A stretch of DNA of 35,913 nt from DASVEE01 sp036399695 (GCA_036399695.1 DASWMP010000194.1:1-35913); one strand, 5' to 3'; positions 1 through 8,398 are shown, numbered from the stretch's first letter. Numbers and translations are program-made. The notes: generated by a model not told the origin, from the sequence alone.

Positions 1-27
1 CCCCCCCCCCCCCCCCCCCCCCCCCCC
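1..27. other. Poly-C run at contig end (probable artefact)
   Basis: An uninterrupted run of 27 C. The opposite end of the window is a run of G, so read outward both ends finish in G. That is what low-signal read tails give in two-colour Illumina chemistry. Next to the run are two copies of a CAACTG motif resembling the short-period intergenic repeats found elsewhere here, so the assembly probably broke inside a repeat. It should not be treated as genomic. Confidence 0.8.
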
Positions 28-282
28 AACTGCCCAACTGAACGCCCCCGCCATCACCACCCCGAAATACAGCAACCGCAGGCGCTCGTCCGGGAGCGCC
101 AGCTCCCCGGCCAGCAGCATCGGCACGGCCAGCATGACCGCCGGGCTCGTAGCCCACGCCACCGCCGTCGCGATCAGCGCCAGCAAAGGCAGCGCGGCGT
201 CGATCGGCGTCCCATGCTGGACGCCGAGATGGCAGGCATACGCCGAGACGGCGGCGGCCAGCAGCCAACTGAGAGCTCGCAC
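28..282 (-). CDS. Partial hydrophobic membrane protein, N-terminal part only
   Basis: An open frame from a GTG at 282 reads about 80 residues off the contig edge. It is strongly hydrophobic, rich in Ala, Leu and Val, with two to three likely membrane segments. It starts 8 bases after the dapF stop, so it is probably co-transcribed with dapF. No clear Shine-Dalgarno sequence precedes the GTG. The last codons before the poly-C run overlap a CAACTG repeat, so the natural C-terminus may lie in or near that repeat. I do not recognise the family, and the fragment is too short to name. Confidence 0.5.
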
Positions 283-289
283 GTAAATG

Positions 290-1201
290 CTACGAAACCG
301 TCGCTTTCGCTGTCGGGTCGCGGACGAAATCGGGGTCGAAGCCGTCGAGCGTCTCCGGGGTCACGACCGAGCGGTAGACCAGCCGCGCGTCGCCGCGCAG
401 CCGAACGTTCTCGGCGTAGCTGCCGTCGATGGCGAACGAGACCTCGAGCGTGATGCCGCTCCGGGTGAAGACGGAGACGGGCGCCGAGACCCGGCCGAAA
501 AGGCCGCTCACGACCGCCGAGGCCACGACGCCCGAGCCGCAGGAGAGGGTCTCCCCTTCCACGCCCCGCTCGTAGGTCCGCACCTCGATGTTGCGCGGGT
601 CGCGGACGACGACGAAGTTCACGTTCGCGCCGCCGTCGGCCTTCAGGTCGGGATGCTGCCGGATCGCGCGGCCGAGGGGGACGATGTCCTGCGCCCAGAG
701 GTCCTCGCGGAGGAAAACCACGTAGTGAGGGACACCGACGACGACGAAGCTGCCGTGCACGACCGTATTGCCGACGCGCAGCGGCCGTTCCGGCCGGTAC
801 CCTTGGGGCGACGGCAGCGACAGCGTCACCGCGCCCCCTTCCGACACCTCGGCGCCGATGACACCGGCGTCCGTTTCGATCGTCATCTTCTTGCCGGCAA
901 TGACGTTGAGCAGGGCGAAGCGGGCCGCGCAGCGGGTCCCGTTGGCGCAGAACGCCGCCAGGCCGCCATCCGAGTTGTAGTACTTCATCCGGAACGTGGC
1001 GCGGGCGGAGCTCTCGATCAGGATGAGCCCGTCGCCTCCGACCGACAGCGCCCGCGTACAGATCCGGCGCGTCAGCTCCCCCGGCTCGGTGATCCGGCCG
1101 TTCCGGTTATCGATGACGACGAAGTCGTTTCCGCCGCCCGCCATCTTCGAGAATGCGAGCGGATCTTGTTTAGCGGTCGGGGTTTGGCCAAAGCCTCTCA
1201 T
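290..1201 (-). CDS. dapF: Diaminopimelate epimerase DapF
   Basis: Interconverts LL- and meso-diaminopimelate in the cytoplasm, the last isomerisation of the DAP route to lysine and peptidoglycan. The 303-residue protein has the N-terminal family signature FSKMAGGGNDFVVID (residues 17-31) and both catalytic cysteines in context: Cys85 in CANGTRC and Cys221 in LSCGSGVVAS. These are the acid/base pair of the cofactor-independent racemase. The ATG at 1201 leaves about 15 residues before the conserved start of the fold. No other ATG, GTG or TTG lies in that stretch, so this start is kept. The C-terminus has about 20 extra residues after the usual end. It is divergent from the VWFA gene, with about 117 bases between them. 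Confidence 0.95.
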   Translation of the reverse strand: MRGFGQTPTAKQDPLAFSKMAGGGNDFVVIDNRNGRITEPGELTRRICTRALSVGGDGLILIESSARATFRMKYYNSDGGLAAFCANGTRCAARFALLNVIAGKKMTIETDAGVIGAEVSEGGAVTLSLPSPQGYRPERPLRVGNTVVHGSFVVVGVPHYVVFLREDLWAQDIVPLGRAIRQHPDLKADGGANVNFVVVRDPRNIEVRTYERGVEGETLSCGSGVVASAVVSGLFGRVSAPVSVFTRSGITLEVSFAIDGSYAENVRLRGDARLVYRSVVTPETLDGFDPDFVRDPTAKATVS

Positions 1202-1318
1202 CGGAAGTTTTCGCAGAGCTCACCGGTTCACGGCGGCGGTTCTGTATTCTCTCATGTACCTGCCCGGGCCGTAACTGCGTCCGGGCCTGATACGTCTCAA
1301 TCCACCGGAGGACTTCCT

Positions 1319-3025
1319 TTGAGCCCGTTCATCCGCAACACGACCGCCGCCCTGCTCGCCGCGGCGCTCGCCGTCCCCGTCGCTGCCCAGCAGAAGCACC
1401 CCGAAGGGGAGCCGCCGCGTCTCGTGGAAAACATCGACATCCGGATCATCAACGTCGATGTCGTCGTCACCGACAAAAAAGGCAACGCCGTCACCGGCCT
1501 GAAGAAGGACGATTTCGAGATCTACGAGAACAACGCCCCCAAGATGATCACGAACTTCTTCGAGGTCGAAGGACGGCAGGCCAAGAACGCCGTGATCGAC
1601 CCGGTGGCCACGGCAGCGGCTCCGCCCGCCGAGGCCGCGAAGACCGAAGAGCTGCCGGAGAACCTGCGCCGCCGCATCATCTTCTACGTCGACAACCTGT
1701 CGCTCCATCCCTTCAACCGGAACCGCGTGTTTCAGCAGATGAAAGACTTCATCAAGGAAGTCATGCGCCCGGGCGACGAGGCAATGATCGCCACGTTCAA
1801 CCGCAGCATGAAGGTGCGCGTCCCCTTTACGAAAGACCTCACGCAGCTCAACCAGACCCTCGAGGCCATGGCCGGCGAATCCGGTCTCGGCGTCGGCGTG
1901 CAGGCGGAGCGGAAGCAGACCGAAGACCGTATCCGTGAGGCGCGCGGTTACGACGAAGCCATCGCCGCGGCGCGCTCCTACGCGTCGTCCGTCGAGCACG
2001 ACCTCCGCCAGAGCGTGCAGTCGATCAACGGCCTCATGTCCACGCTGGCCGGCCTCGAAGGGAAGAAGATCCTCGTCCTGACGAGCGAAGGCTTCCCGAT
2101 GCAGCCGGGCCGCGAGGTCTTCTACTACATCGACGAAATCTCGCGCGAGCGCCGCTGGAGCAACACCGGCACGATGCTCGAGGGGATGTCGTACGACGGC
2201 TCCCAGCTCATCCAGTCGGTGGCCAAGACCGCTAACGCCAACAACATCACCCTCTACACCGTCCACGCGGCCGGCCTCTCCCAGACGAACGACATGAGCG
2301 CCGAGAACGCGCGCCCCGCGTCGCCGACCGTCTCCTGGGCCGCGAGCCAGAACACCACCGAGTCGATGCAGGTCATGGCGCAGCTCACCGGCGGCCTTGC
2401 TTCGATCAACACGAACAACTTCGCGCTCGCCTTCAACCGCATCCAGCGCGACCTCGACTCCTACTACTCCCTCGGCTACCGCGCCGGCACGGAGCGCGTC
2501 GACCGCCAGCGTTACCTCGAGGTCAAGATCAAGAACGCCAGGCAGCGCGGCCTCACGGTCCGCAGCCGCCAGACGTTCGTCGAGAAATCGACCTACGCCG
2601 AGATGAGCGACCGTGTCGTCGCCAACCTCCTCTACAAGACGAAGGCGAACGACCTCAAGATCCTCGTCCGCACCGGCCGCCCCCGCGCTGCCGAAGACGG
2701 CTACTTCACGGTGCCGGTCGAAGTGCAGATCCCGATGGACGAGATGACGCTCCTGCCCCAGGGCGACACCGACTTCATCGGCGGCTTCGACGTCTACGTC
2801 GCCGTGGCCAACAAGGAGAGCGACATGTCGGACGTGCAGCGCAAGGCACACACGGTCCGCGTCCCCGCCGCCGACAAGGAGAAGGCGAAAGGGAAGTACT
2901 ACACCTACTCCGTCGAGCTGCTGATGGAGCGCGGCCTCAACCGCATCTCCATCGGCGTCGTCGATCACATCTCGAATGTGACCGGCTTCGCGCGCGAGCA
3001 GGTGATCGCCCAGGATCTGCGATGA
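1319..3025 (+). CDS. Secreted VWFA-related domain protein (acidobacterial type)
   Basis: A 568-residue exported protein. The TTG at 1319 is chosen because a GGAGGA ribosome site at 1307-1312 sits 6 bases upstream and a signal peptide follows directly, with a likely cut near AVPVAAQ. After the signal comes VDVVVTDKKGNAVTGL with a DFEIYENN segment, the hallmark opening of the VWFA-related family common in Acidobacteriota. The von Willebrand A-like domain follows (IIFYVDNLS, with D-x-x-S in place of a full DxSxS metal site), then a C-terminal beta-rich region. The reading frame is open far upstream (from about 287), but that part is antisense to dapF. The substrate or partner is unknown. Family assignment is firm; role is not. 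Confidence 0.88.
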   Translation: MSPFIRNTTAALLAAALAVPVAAQQKHPEGEPPRLVENIDIRIINVDVVVTDKKGNAVTGLKKDDFEIYENNAPKMITNFFEVEGRQAKNAVIDPVATAAAPPAEAAKTEELPENLRRRIIFYVDNLSLHPFNRNRVFQQMKDFIKEVMRPGDEAMIATFNRSMKVRVPFTKDLTQLNQTLEAMAGESGLGVGVQAERKQTEDRIREARGYDEAIAAARSYASSVEHDLRQSVQSINGLMSTLAGLEGKKILVLTSEGFPMQPGREVFYYIDEISRERRWSNTGTMLEGMSYDGSQLIQSVAKTANANNITLYTVHAAGLSQTNDMSAENARPASPTVSWAASQNTTESMQVMAQLTGGLASINTNNFALAFNRIQRDLDSYYSLGYRAGTERVDRQRYLEVKIKNARQRGLTVRSRQTFVEKSTYAEMSDRVVANLLYKTKANDLKILVRTGRPRAAEDGYFTVPVEVQIPMDEMTLLPQGDTDFIGGFDVYVAVANKESDMSDVQRKAHTVRVPAADKEKAKGKYYTYSVELLMERGLNRISIGVVDHISNVTGFAREQVIAQDLR

Positions 3026-3029
3026 ACTA

Positions 3030-3117
3030 GTTGGCGGTTGGCAGTTGGCGGTTGGCGGTTGCTCCGCTACTTCCACTGCCTACCGCCAACTGCCAACTGC
3101 CAACTGCCAACTGTCTA
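3030..3117. repeat. Period-7 tandem array with inverted arms
   Basis: Four 7-base units (GTTGGCG or GTTGGCA) run from 3030, then a spacer containing TGCTCCGCT, then the complementary units (CTGCCAA type) to about 3117. The RNA could fold into a long hairpin. The array starts 5 bases after the VWFA stop codon and ends just before truA, so it could act as a terminator or processing site between the two. The same period and spacer motif recur at 5811-5903. Confidence 0.85.
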
Positions 3118-3123
3118 CTTGCC

Positions 3124-3831
3124 GTGCGCGTCCTCCTCACCATCCAGTATCTCGGGACCCGCTACGGCGGCTGGCAACTGCAGGACACCGTCCCCTCGGT
3201 ACAGCAGCAGCTCGAGGAAGCGCTCGCGGCGATGTATGGCTCACCTCTGCGCGTGCATGGCGCCGGACGAACCGACTCCGGCGTCCATGCGCGCGCGCAG
3301 AGGGCTCACATCGACGCACCGTTCGACATCCCCTCCCGCGGCCTGATCCTCGGCCTGAACGTGCGGCTCCCGCCCGACATCCGCGTGACCGCGGCCGAAG
3401 CCGTCGCCGATGACTTCCACTCGCGCTTCGACGCGAAGTCCAAAACTTACGAGTACCGCATCTGGAACGGCGAGGTAGCAGACGTCTTCGCGGCCCCGAC
3501 GCACGCGCACGTGGCGCAGCCGCTCGACGCCGCACTGATGCACGAGACCGCGCAGGCGCTCGCCGGTGAGCACGACTTTGCCGTCTTCACGGTGGCCTCG
3601 CCCGAGGTGAGCTCGACCGTGCGCACGATCTCCGCGATCGCCGTGGAGCGGGAGGGGGCGGTCGTGCGGCTGACCGTCACGGCCGACGGGTTCCTCCGCT
3701 ACATGGTGCGGCGCATCGCCGGATCGTTGATCGAGGTGGGGCGCGGCAAGCTGCGGCGTGAAGCGCTGTGGGATGCCGCCCGCTGGACGGCGCCGGCGCA
3801 GGGGCTGACGCTGGTGGAGATCCGGTACTGA
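3124..3831 (+). CDS. truA: tRNA pseudouridine(38-40) synthase TruA
   Basis: Converts uridines 38-40 of the tRNA anticodon arm to pseudouridine. From the GTG at 3124 the 235-residue protein begins VRVLLTIQYLGTRYGGWQ, the expected TruA N-terminus. The frame is open upstream, but that stretch is translated repeat and has no family similarity, so GTG is preferred even though no Shine-Dalgarno sequence is visible. The catalytic aspartate is Asp51 in GAGRTDSGVHA. The C-terminal half contains FLRYMVRRIAGSLIEVGRGK, the conserved second motif. The stop TGA is also the start of the repeat TGATCTCGGAGT that follows. Confidence 0.93.
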   Translation: MRVLLTIQYLGTRYGGWQLQDTVPSVQQQLEEALAAMYGSPLRVHGAGRTDSGVHARAQRAHIDAPFDIPSRGLILGLNVRLPPDIRVTAAEAVADDFHSRFDAKSKTYEYRIWNGEVADVFAAPTHAHVAQPLDAALMHETAQALAGEHDFAVFTVASPEVSSTVRTISAIAVEREGAVVRLTVTADGFLRYMVRRIAGSLIEVGRGKLRREALWDAARWTAPAQGLTLVEIRY

Positions 3832-4117
3832 TCTCGGAGTGCGGTGGCGTTCGGAGGGTGTCTCAAAACGGAGCGCACACAGTCTGATGGCCTGATTAGA
3901 AACCGGCGCCTGCCGGCGCGGACAGACAAGAGTGTCTGTCCCACATTGAAATGCCAGCGTGCCCGCGGGTGCCCGATATTCGGCGGAATCTGAATGTGGG
4001 ACAGACACTCCTGTCTGTCCGCGCCCGCGGGCGCCGGTTCATCGACGGCAGAACCAAGGGAGTAGATCGAGGCCCACCGTTTTGAGACACCCTCCGTTCG
4101 CCACCGCACTCCGAGAT
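3831..4117. repeat. Nested inverted repeats; probable small inserted element inside a palindrome
   Basis: Three layers are visible. Outer arms at 3831-3849 and 4099-4117 are perfect reverse complements. Inside them, after a TT on each side (3850-3851 and 4097-4098), lie perfect 20-base terminal inverted repeats, CGGAGGGTGTCTCAAAACGG (3852-3871) and its complement (4077-4096). Inside those is a further pair of about 47 bases each that includes 26-base arms of the TGTGGGACAGAC family (3920-3945 and 3995-4020). Without the inner part the outer arms would join through a single TT, as seen at 24826-24857. This supports insertion with a TT duplication. No open frame inside looks like a gene. Confidence 0.75.
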
Positions 4118-4130
4118 CGCCGCGAACTGC

Positions 4131-4138
4131 TATAACAT
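4131..4138 (+). promoter_or_regulatory. Possible -10 element close to uppS start
   Basis: The sequence TATAACAT, containing both TATAAC and a TANNNT match (TAACAT), ends 9 bases before the uppS ATG, and no Shine-Dalgarno sequence lies between. If it is a promoter, the transcript would be nearly leaderless. No convincing -35 is visible, so this is tentative. Confidence 0.3.
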
Positions 4139-4147
4139 GCCCCCTCC

Positions 4148-4963
4148 ATGATCGACCTCTCGAAGTTGGCCGAGCCCGGCTCGATCGAGGAGAGCATCCT
4201 CGAAAAGCTCGATCTGAAGCGCCTGCCGCGCCATGTGGCCGTGATCATGGACGGCAACGGCCGCTGGGCCAAGTCGCGCCATCTGCCGCGCGTCGAAGGA
4301 CATCGCGCCGGGATCGCCGCGGTCCGTGAAGTGGTCGAGACGGCTGCCCGGCTCGAGCTCGGCGCCATCACCCTCTACGCTTTCTCCGTCGAGAACTGGA
4401 AGCGTCCGCGGTACGAGATCGCCACGCTCATGATGCTCCTCAAGGAGTACCTCCGGAAGGAGCTGCAGACGCTGATGGACAACAACATCCGCTTCACCCC
4501 CATCGGCCGCATCGAAGGACTCGACCCGAGCGTGCAGCGCGAGCTGCGTTACGCCGAGGAACAGACGTCCCGCAATACGGGGCTGCTCTTCCAGATCGCC
4601 CTCAACTACGGCGGGCGCGCCGAGATCGTCGACACCGTCAACCGCATCATGGCCTCCCTTCGCGAGAAGGAGATGAGCGACGCCGTGATCGACGAGGCGT
4701 TCTTCGCCGATCACCTCTACACCGCCAACGTCGACGATCCGGATCTCCTGATCCGGACGAGCGGCGAGATGCGCGTCTCGAACTTCCTGCTCTGGCAGAT
4801 CGCTTACGCCGAGATCCACGTGACGAAAGTGCTCTGGCCCGATTTCCGCCGCCGCCATCTCTACGAGGCCATCCTCGATTTCCAGACGCGCGATCGCCGC
4901 TACGGCGGCGTCGAGGAAGCCGGCACCGAGATGTTCATCGAAGCCGACGAGAAGCGCGCCTGA
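4148..4963 (+). CDS. uppS: Isoprenyl transferase (undecaprenyl diphosphate synthase)
   Basis: A cis-prenyltransferase that makes the C55 lipid carrier for peptidoglycan and other wall polymers. The 271-residue protein has the family core HVAVIMDGNGRWAK (residues 29-42) with catalytic Asp35, then the conserved RVEGHRAG. The C-terminal motif RTSGEMRVSNFLLWQ binds the diphosphate and forms part of the dimer interface. It is the first gene of the cluster uppS-cdsA-dxr-rseP, a common bacterial order, and lies 10 bases from cdsA. There is no clear ribosome site before the ATG; a possible -10 box lies just upstream. Confidence 0.94.
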   Translation: MIDLSKLAEPGSIEESILEKLDLKRLPRHVAVIMDGNGRWAKSRHLPRVEGHRAGIAAVREVVETAARLELGAITLYAFSVENWKRPRYEIATLMMLLKEYLRKELQTLMDNNIRFTPIGRIEGLDPSVQRELRYAEEQTSRNTGLLFQIALNYGGRAEIVDTVNRIMASLREKEMSDAVIDEAFFADHLYTANVDDPDLLIRTSGEMRVSNFLLWQIAYAEIHVTKVLWPDFRRRHLYEAILDFQTRDRRYGGVEEAGTEMFIEADEKRA

Positions 4964-4973
4964 AGCCCGCCTG

Positions 4974-5804
4974 ATGCGTTACGCCCGCGAAGCTACCGCT
5001 GCCGTCGCCGCACCGTTCGCCATCTGGATGATCGGCTGGGGGCACGCTTCCATCCTCGTCACGGTCATCGGCATCATCGGCGCCCTCGCCCTCTACGAGT
5101 TCCTCGCCCTCGGCCGCAAGAAGGGCTACGAGCTTCCGATTCCCCTCTGCCTCATCCTGGTGCTGCTCGTGATGTCGGCCTTCGTCTTCGAAGCCGTCTC
5201 CGTCGAGATCGGCGTCTACATCACGCTGCTGCTGATCCCCGCCTCGTACGTCTTCAGCAAACGCTCGCTCGAAGACTCCCTGCCGTCGAGCGCCATCGCC
5301 GTCCTGGCCACGCTCTACGTCGGCATGCTCGGCGGCGCCTGCATGCGCCTGCGCACCGACTACCCGGAAGGGCCGAAGCTGATCTTCTTCCTCCTGCTGG
5401 TCGTCTGGCTCGGCGACGCCGGCGCCTACTACGTCGGCAAGAACTTCGGAAAGCACAAGCTCTCCCCCCGCATCAGCCCGAAGAAGACGATCGAAGGGCT
5501 CATCGGCGGCATGATCACGTCGCTCGTCACCGCCGTCATCATCCACTACACCTTCTTCCCCACCTTCCCTCTCGTCCACGCCATCATCTGCGGCATGATC
5601 CTCTCGGTCTGCGGCGTCATCGGCGACCTGGCCGAATCGATGTGGAAACGCTCCGCCGAGGTCAAAGACAGCGGCACCCTCATCCCCGGCCACGGCGGCT
5701 TCTTCGACCGCTTCGACTCCATCTTCTTCACCGCCCCGATCCTCTACTGCTACTGGACCCTGATCGTGCACGGGTTCCGCACGTTGAACATCATGAGCGG
5801 CTAG
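4974..5804 (+). CDS. cdsA: Phosphatidate cytidylyltransferase CdsA
   Basis: Makes CDP-diacylglycerol from phosphatidic acid and CTP, the branch point of phospholipid synthesis, in the inner membrane. The 276 residues form about eight hydrophobic segments. Near the C-terminus is the complete CDP-diglyceride synthase signature, from SMWKRSAEVKDSG to HGGFFDRFDS. It starts 10 bases after uppS and is transcribed in the same direction. Its TAG stop is followed within 7 bases by a period-7 inverted array that separates it from dxr. Confidence 0.93.
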   Translation: MRYAREATAAVAAPFAIWMIGWGHASILVTVIGIIGALALYEFLALGRKKGYELPIPLCLILVLLVMSAFVFEAVSVEIGVYITLLLIPASYVFSKRSLEDSLPSSAIAVLATLYVGMLGGACMRLRTDYPEGPKLIFFLLLVVWLGDAGAYYVGKNFGKHKLSPRISPKKTIEGLIGGMITSLVTAVIIHYTFFPTFPLVHAIICGMILSVCGVIGDLAESMWKRSAEVKDSGTLIPGHGGFFDRFDSIFFTAPILYCYWTLIVHGFRTLNIMSG

Positions 5805-5810
5805 CGCCGC

Positions 5811-5903
5811 GTTGTTGGTTGTCGGTTTTTGGTTTTTGGTGCTCCGCTCAGTCGGCCGACGCCTCAACCAACAACCAAAAACCAACAACCAAAAACCAAC
5901 ACA
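5811..5903. repeat. Period-7 tandem array with inverted arms between cdsA and dxr
   Basis: The units GTTGTTG, GTTGTCG, GTTTTTG, GTTTTTG run from 5811-5838, followed by a spacer with TGCTCCGCT, then CAACAAC and CAAAAAC units to 5903. The arms are complementary and could form a long hairpin within the operon. The spacer core is shared with the array at 3030-3117, although the unit sequence differs. It ends 2 bases before the dxr ATG, leaving no room for a normal ribosome site. Confidence 0.85.
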
Positions 5904-5905
5904 CC

Positions 5906-7066
5906 ATGATCAACCTCTCCATCCTCGGCAGCACTGGCTCGGTCGGCTGCAGCACACTGGCCGTCGTCGACGCATTTCCTGATGAACTGCGGGTCGTCGG
6001 GCTGGCGGCGGGAGGGAACGTCGAGCTGCTGGCGGAGCAGATCCGCAAGTACCGGCCGGAGCTCGTCTCGGTCAAGACGGAAGAGGATGCGGCGCGGCTG
6101 CGCGGGTTGTTCGCGGACGTCGAAGTCGTGCACGGCATCGACGGTGCCTGCGCCGTGGCCACGCTCTCTTCGGCGCAGGCGGTCATCGCCGCCATCGTCG
6201 GGGCGGCCGGGATTCCGCCGGTCTACTCGGCGCTGAAAGCCGGCAAGCGCGTCGGCATCGCCAACAAGGAAGTGCTCGTGGCCGCCGGTGACGTCATGAC
6301 GCGCACGGCCCGCGAGTTCGGCGGGGAGATCCTGCCGGTCGACTCCGAGCACAACGCCGTCCATCAGGCCATCCGCTGCGGGACGCACGCCGAGGTGCAG
6401 CGCATCATCCTCACGGCCTCGGGCGGGCCGTTCCTCAGACGGGACCTCGCCACCTTCCACGACATCAGCATCGACGCCGCCCTCGCTCATCCGACCTGGC
6501 GCATGGGGAACAAGATCTCCATCGACTCCGCCACGATGATGAACAAGGGGCTGGAGGTCATCGAGGCCCATCACCTCTTCGACATGCCGGTCGACCTGAT
6601 CGACATCGCCATCCACCCGCAGTCGATCGTCCACTCCATGGTCGAGTACGTCGACGGGTCGATCATCGCCCAGCTCTCGACCACCGACATGAAGTTCCCG
6701 ATCCAGTACGCCCTCTTCTTCCCCCAGCGTCTCGCCGCACCGTTCGCGCGGCTCGACCTGGCGAAGATGCGCACCCTGGAGTTCCTGCCGGTCGAGCCGG
6801 AGCGTTTCCCCGCCGTCGCGCTCGCCTACGCCGCCTCCCGCGCCGGCGGTTCCATGCCTGCCGTGCTCAACGCTGCCAACGAGATTGCCGTCGAACGTTT
6901 CCTCGCCGGCGAACTTCCGTTCATGGGGATCGTAGACATAGTGAACCGCGTGCTCGACCGGCACGCCGGGAGCGTGGCTCCGATCGGTACGGTCGAGGAC
7001 GCATTGCACTGGGACCGGTGGGCGCGCAATGAGGCGCGCGGAATTGATGTTGCAGTCAGGCGCTGA
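5906..7066 (+). CDS. dxr: 1-deoxy-D-xylulose-5-phosphate reductoisomerase
   Basis: The NADPH-dependent first committed enzyme of the MEP isoprenoid pathway, giving 2-C-methyl-D-erythritol 4-phosphate. The ATG at 5906 begins MINLSILGSTGSVG, the dinucleotide-binding turn. Further motifs are GKRVGIANKEVLVAAG, LPVDSEHNAVHQ with the metal-binding acidic residues, LTASGGPF, and NKISIDSATMMNKGLE. At 386 residues it has the usual length. An upstream extension of the frame covers cdsA in another frame and the repeat array, so it is rejected. It works with UppS, which consumes the pathway's products. It lies 3 bases from rseP. Confidence 0.94.
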   Translation: MINLSILGSTGSVGCSTLAVVDAFPDELRVVGLAAGGNVELLAEQIRKYRPELVSVKTEEDAARLRGLFADVEVVHGIDGACAVATLSSAQAVIAAIVGAAGIPPVYSALKAGKRVGIANKEVLVAAGDVMTRTAREFGGEILPVDSEHNAVHQAIRCGTHAEVQRIILTASGGPFLRRDLATFHDISIDAALAHPTWRMGNKISIDSATMMNKGLEVIEAHHLFDMPVDLIDIAIHPQSIVHSMVEYVDGSIIAQLSTTDMKFPIQYALFFPQRLAAPFARLDLAKMRTLEFLPVEPERFPAVALAYAASRAGGSMPAVLNAANEIAVERFLAGELPFMGIVDIVNRVLDRHAGSVAPIGTVEDALHWDRWARNEARGIDVAVRR

Positions 7067-7069
7067 CCT

Positions 7070-8377
7070 ATGGCTCAAACTTTCGCAACCAACATCCTCG
7101 GCTTCGTCATCGTCCTCGGCTTCCTGATTTTCGTTCACGAAGCGGGGCATTTCTTCGTTGCGAAGTTCTTCAAAGTACGGGTCCTCGTCTTCTCCTTCGG
7201 CTTCGGTAAGCGGCTGCTCGGCTTCCGCCGCGGCGATACCGACTACCGCCTCTCCCTGATCCCTCTCGGCGGATACGTCCGCATGGCCGGCGACACGCCG
7301 GAAGACAACCAGCCCGGCAATCCGGACGAGTTCCTCTCGAAGCCGAAGTGGCAGCGCTTCCTGATCCTCGTGGCTGGGCCGTTCATGAACATCGTCATCG
7401 CCATCACCTTCCTGGCAGCGCTGGCGATGATCGGCATCCCGCAAGCGGCGTCGGTGAAGCCGGTCATCGGCGAAGTCCTGCCCCTCGGCGCCGCGGCGAA
7501 AGCAGGCCTGCAGGTCGGCGACCGCATCGTCCGCATCGGCAACGAGACCATCGACGAGTTCGACGACCTGCGGATGGCCATCTCGATGAACGCCGGCACG
7601 GCGCTCCCCGTGATCTACGAGCGGAACGGCCAGCGCCGTACGACGACGCTCACCCCGGCCCGCGAGTCGAGCGAGTACGGCCCGGTCGGCCGCGCCGGCA
7701 TTTCCCCCTGGATCGATCCGATGCTCGGCGCCACCCTGAAGGGAAGCGCCGCCGAAAAGGCCGGCCTGAAGGAAGGCGACCGCATCACCGGGATCAACGG
7801 CAAGCCGGTGCAGCAGGTGGTGGACGTCTCGAACGTCCTGGATAAGAGCAAAGGGAAGCCCGTGCAGCTCGACGTCCTCCGCGGCGGTCAGACGCTGAAA
7901 ATCACCCTCGCGGACGACCAGACCGAGTCGCGCGGCATCCTCCTGCCGTCGCGCATCGAGAAGCGTTCGCTGGTCCCGGCGCTCCGTTACAGCCTCTCCG
8001 AGAATTGGCGGATGCTCCGCTACGCCGGCGCCGCCATCGGCCGCATGTTCCGCCCCGAGGGAAGCGTCCGCGAGCTGAGCGGCCCGGTGGCCATCGCCAA
8101 GATCTCGGGCCAGGTGCTCCGCAGCGGTTGGCAGCCCCTCGTCGCCCTCATGGCCATGATCTCCCTGCAGCTCGGCGTCATGAACCTCCTGCCGATCCCT
8201 GTCCTCGACGGCGGCCACATCATGATCCTCCTGCTCGAAGGCATCGCCCGCCGCGATTTCTCCATCCGGGTGAAAGAGCGCATCCAGCAGGTAGGCTTCG
8301 CCGCTCTGGCCACGCTGATGCTCGTCGTGCTCTACAACGATGTCATCACCCACGTGCTCGGCATCGGCAAAGGGTAG
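7070..8377 (+). CDS. rseP: RIP metalloprotease RseP (site-2 protease)
   Basis: An inner-membrane zinc protease that cuts transmembrane anti-sigma factors or leftover signal peptides. The 435-residue protein has HEAGH (His23, Glu24, His27) in the first membrane helix, two PDZ domains in the middle (roughly 125-200 and 205-290), and NLLPIPVLDGGHI near the C-terminus, which supplies the third zinc ligand. It follows dxr by 3 bases and is the last gene of the uppS-cdsA-dxr-rseP block. No anti-sigma/sigma pair is visible in the window, so its local substrate is unknown. Confidence 0.93.
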   Translation: MAQTFATNILGFVIVLGFLIFVHEAGHFFVAKFFKVRVLVFSFGFGKRLLGFRRGDTDYRLSLIPLGGYVRMAGDTPEDNQPGNPDEFLSKPKWQRFLILVAGPFMNIVIAITFLAALAMIGIPQAASVKPVIGEVLPLGAAAKAGLQVGDRIVRIGNETIDEFDDLRMAISMNAGTALPVIYERNGQRRTTTLTPARESSEYGPVGRAGISPWIDPMLGATLKGSAAEKAGLKEGDRITGINGKPVQQVVDVSNVLDKSKGKPVQLDVLRGGQTLKITLADDQTESRGILLPSRIEKRSLVPALRYSLSENWRMLRYAGAAIGRMFRPEGSVRELSGPVAIAKISGQVLRSGWQPLVALMAMISLQLGVMNLLPIPVLDGGHIMILLLEGIARRDFSIRVKERIQQVGFAALATLMLVVLYNDVITHVLGIGKG

Positions 8378-8398
8378 CCAGGCGCTTCTCCGGGTCTA

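Noticed and set aside
287..1318. Long plus-strand extension of the VWFA reading frame
   Set aside because: It is antisense to dapF, and a TTG with a strong ribosome site and signal peptide starts the real protein at 1319.
1220..3076. Long minus-strand open frame opposite the VWFA gene
   Set aside because: It is a GC-rich antisense shadow with Asp/Val/Arg/His-biased composition and no recognisable domain.
3241..4109. Minus-strand open frames across truA and the downstream repeat
   Set aside because: They translate the palindromic repeat and the truA antisense strand; no start signals or domains are present.
5864..8353. Long minus-strand open frame opposite dxr and rseP
   Set aside because: Both plus-strand genes have full family motifs; the opposite frame has only biased composition.
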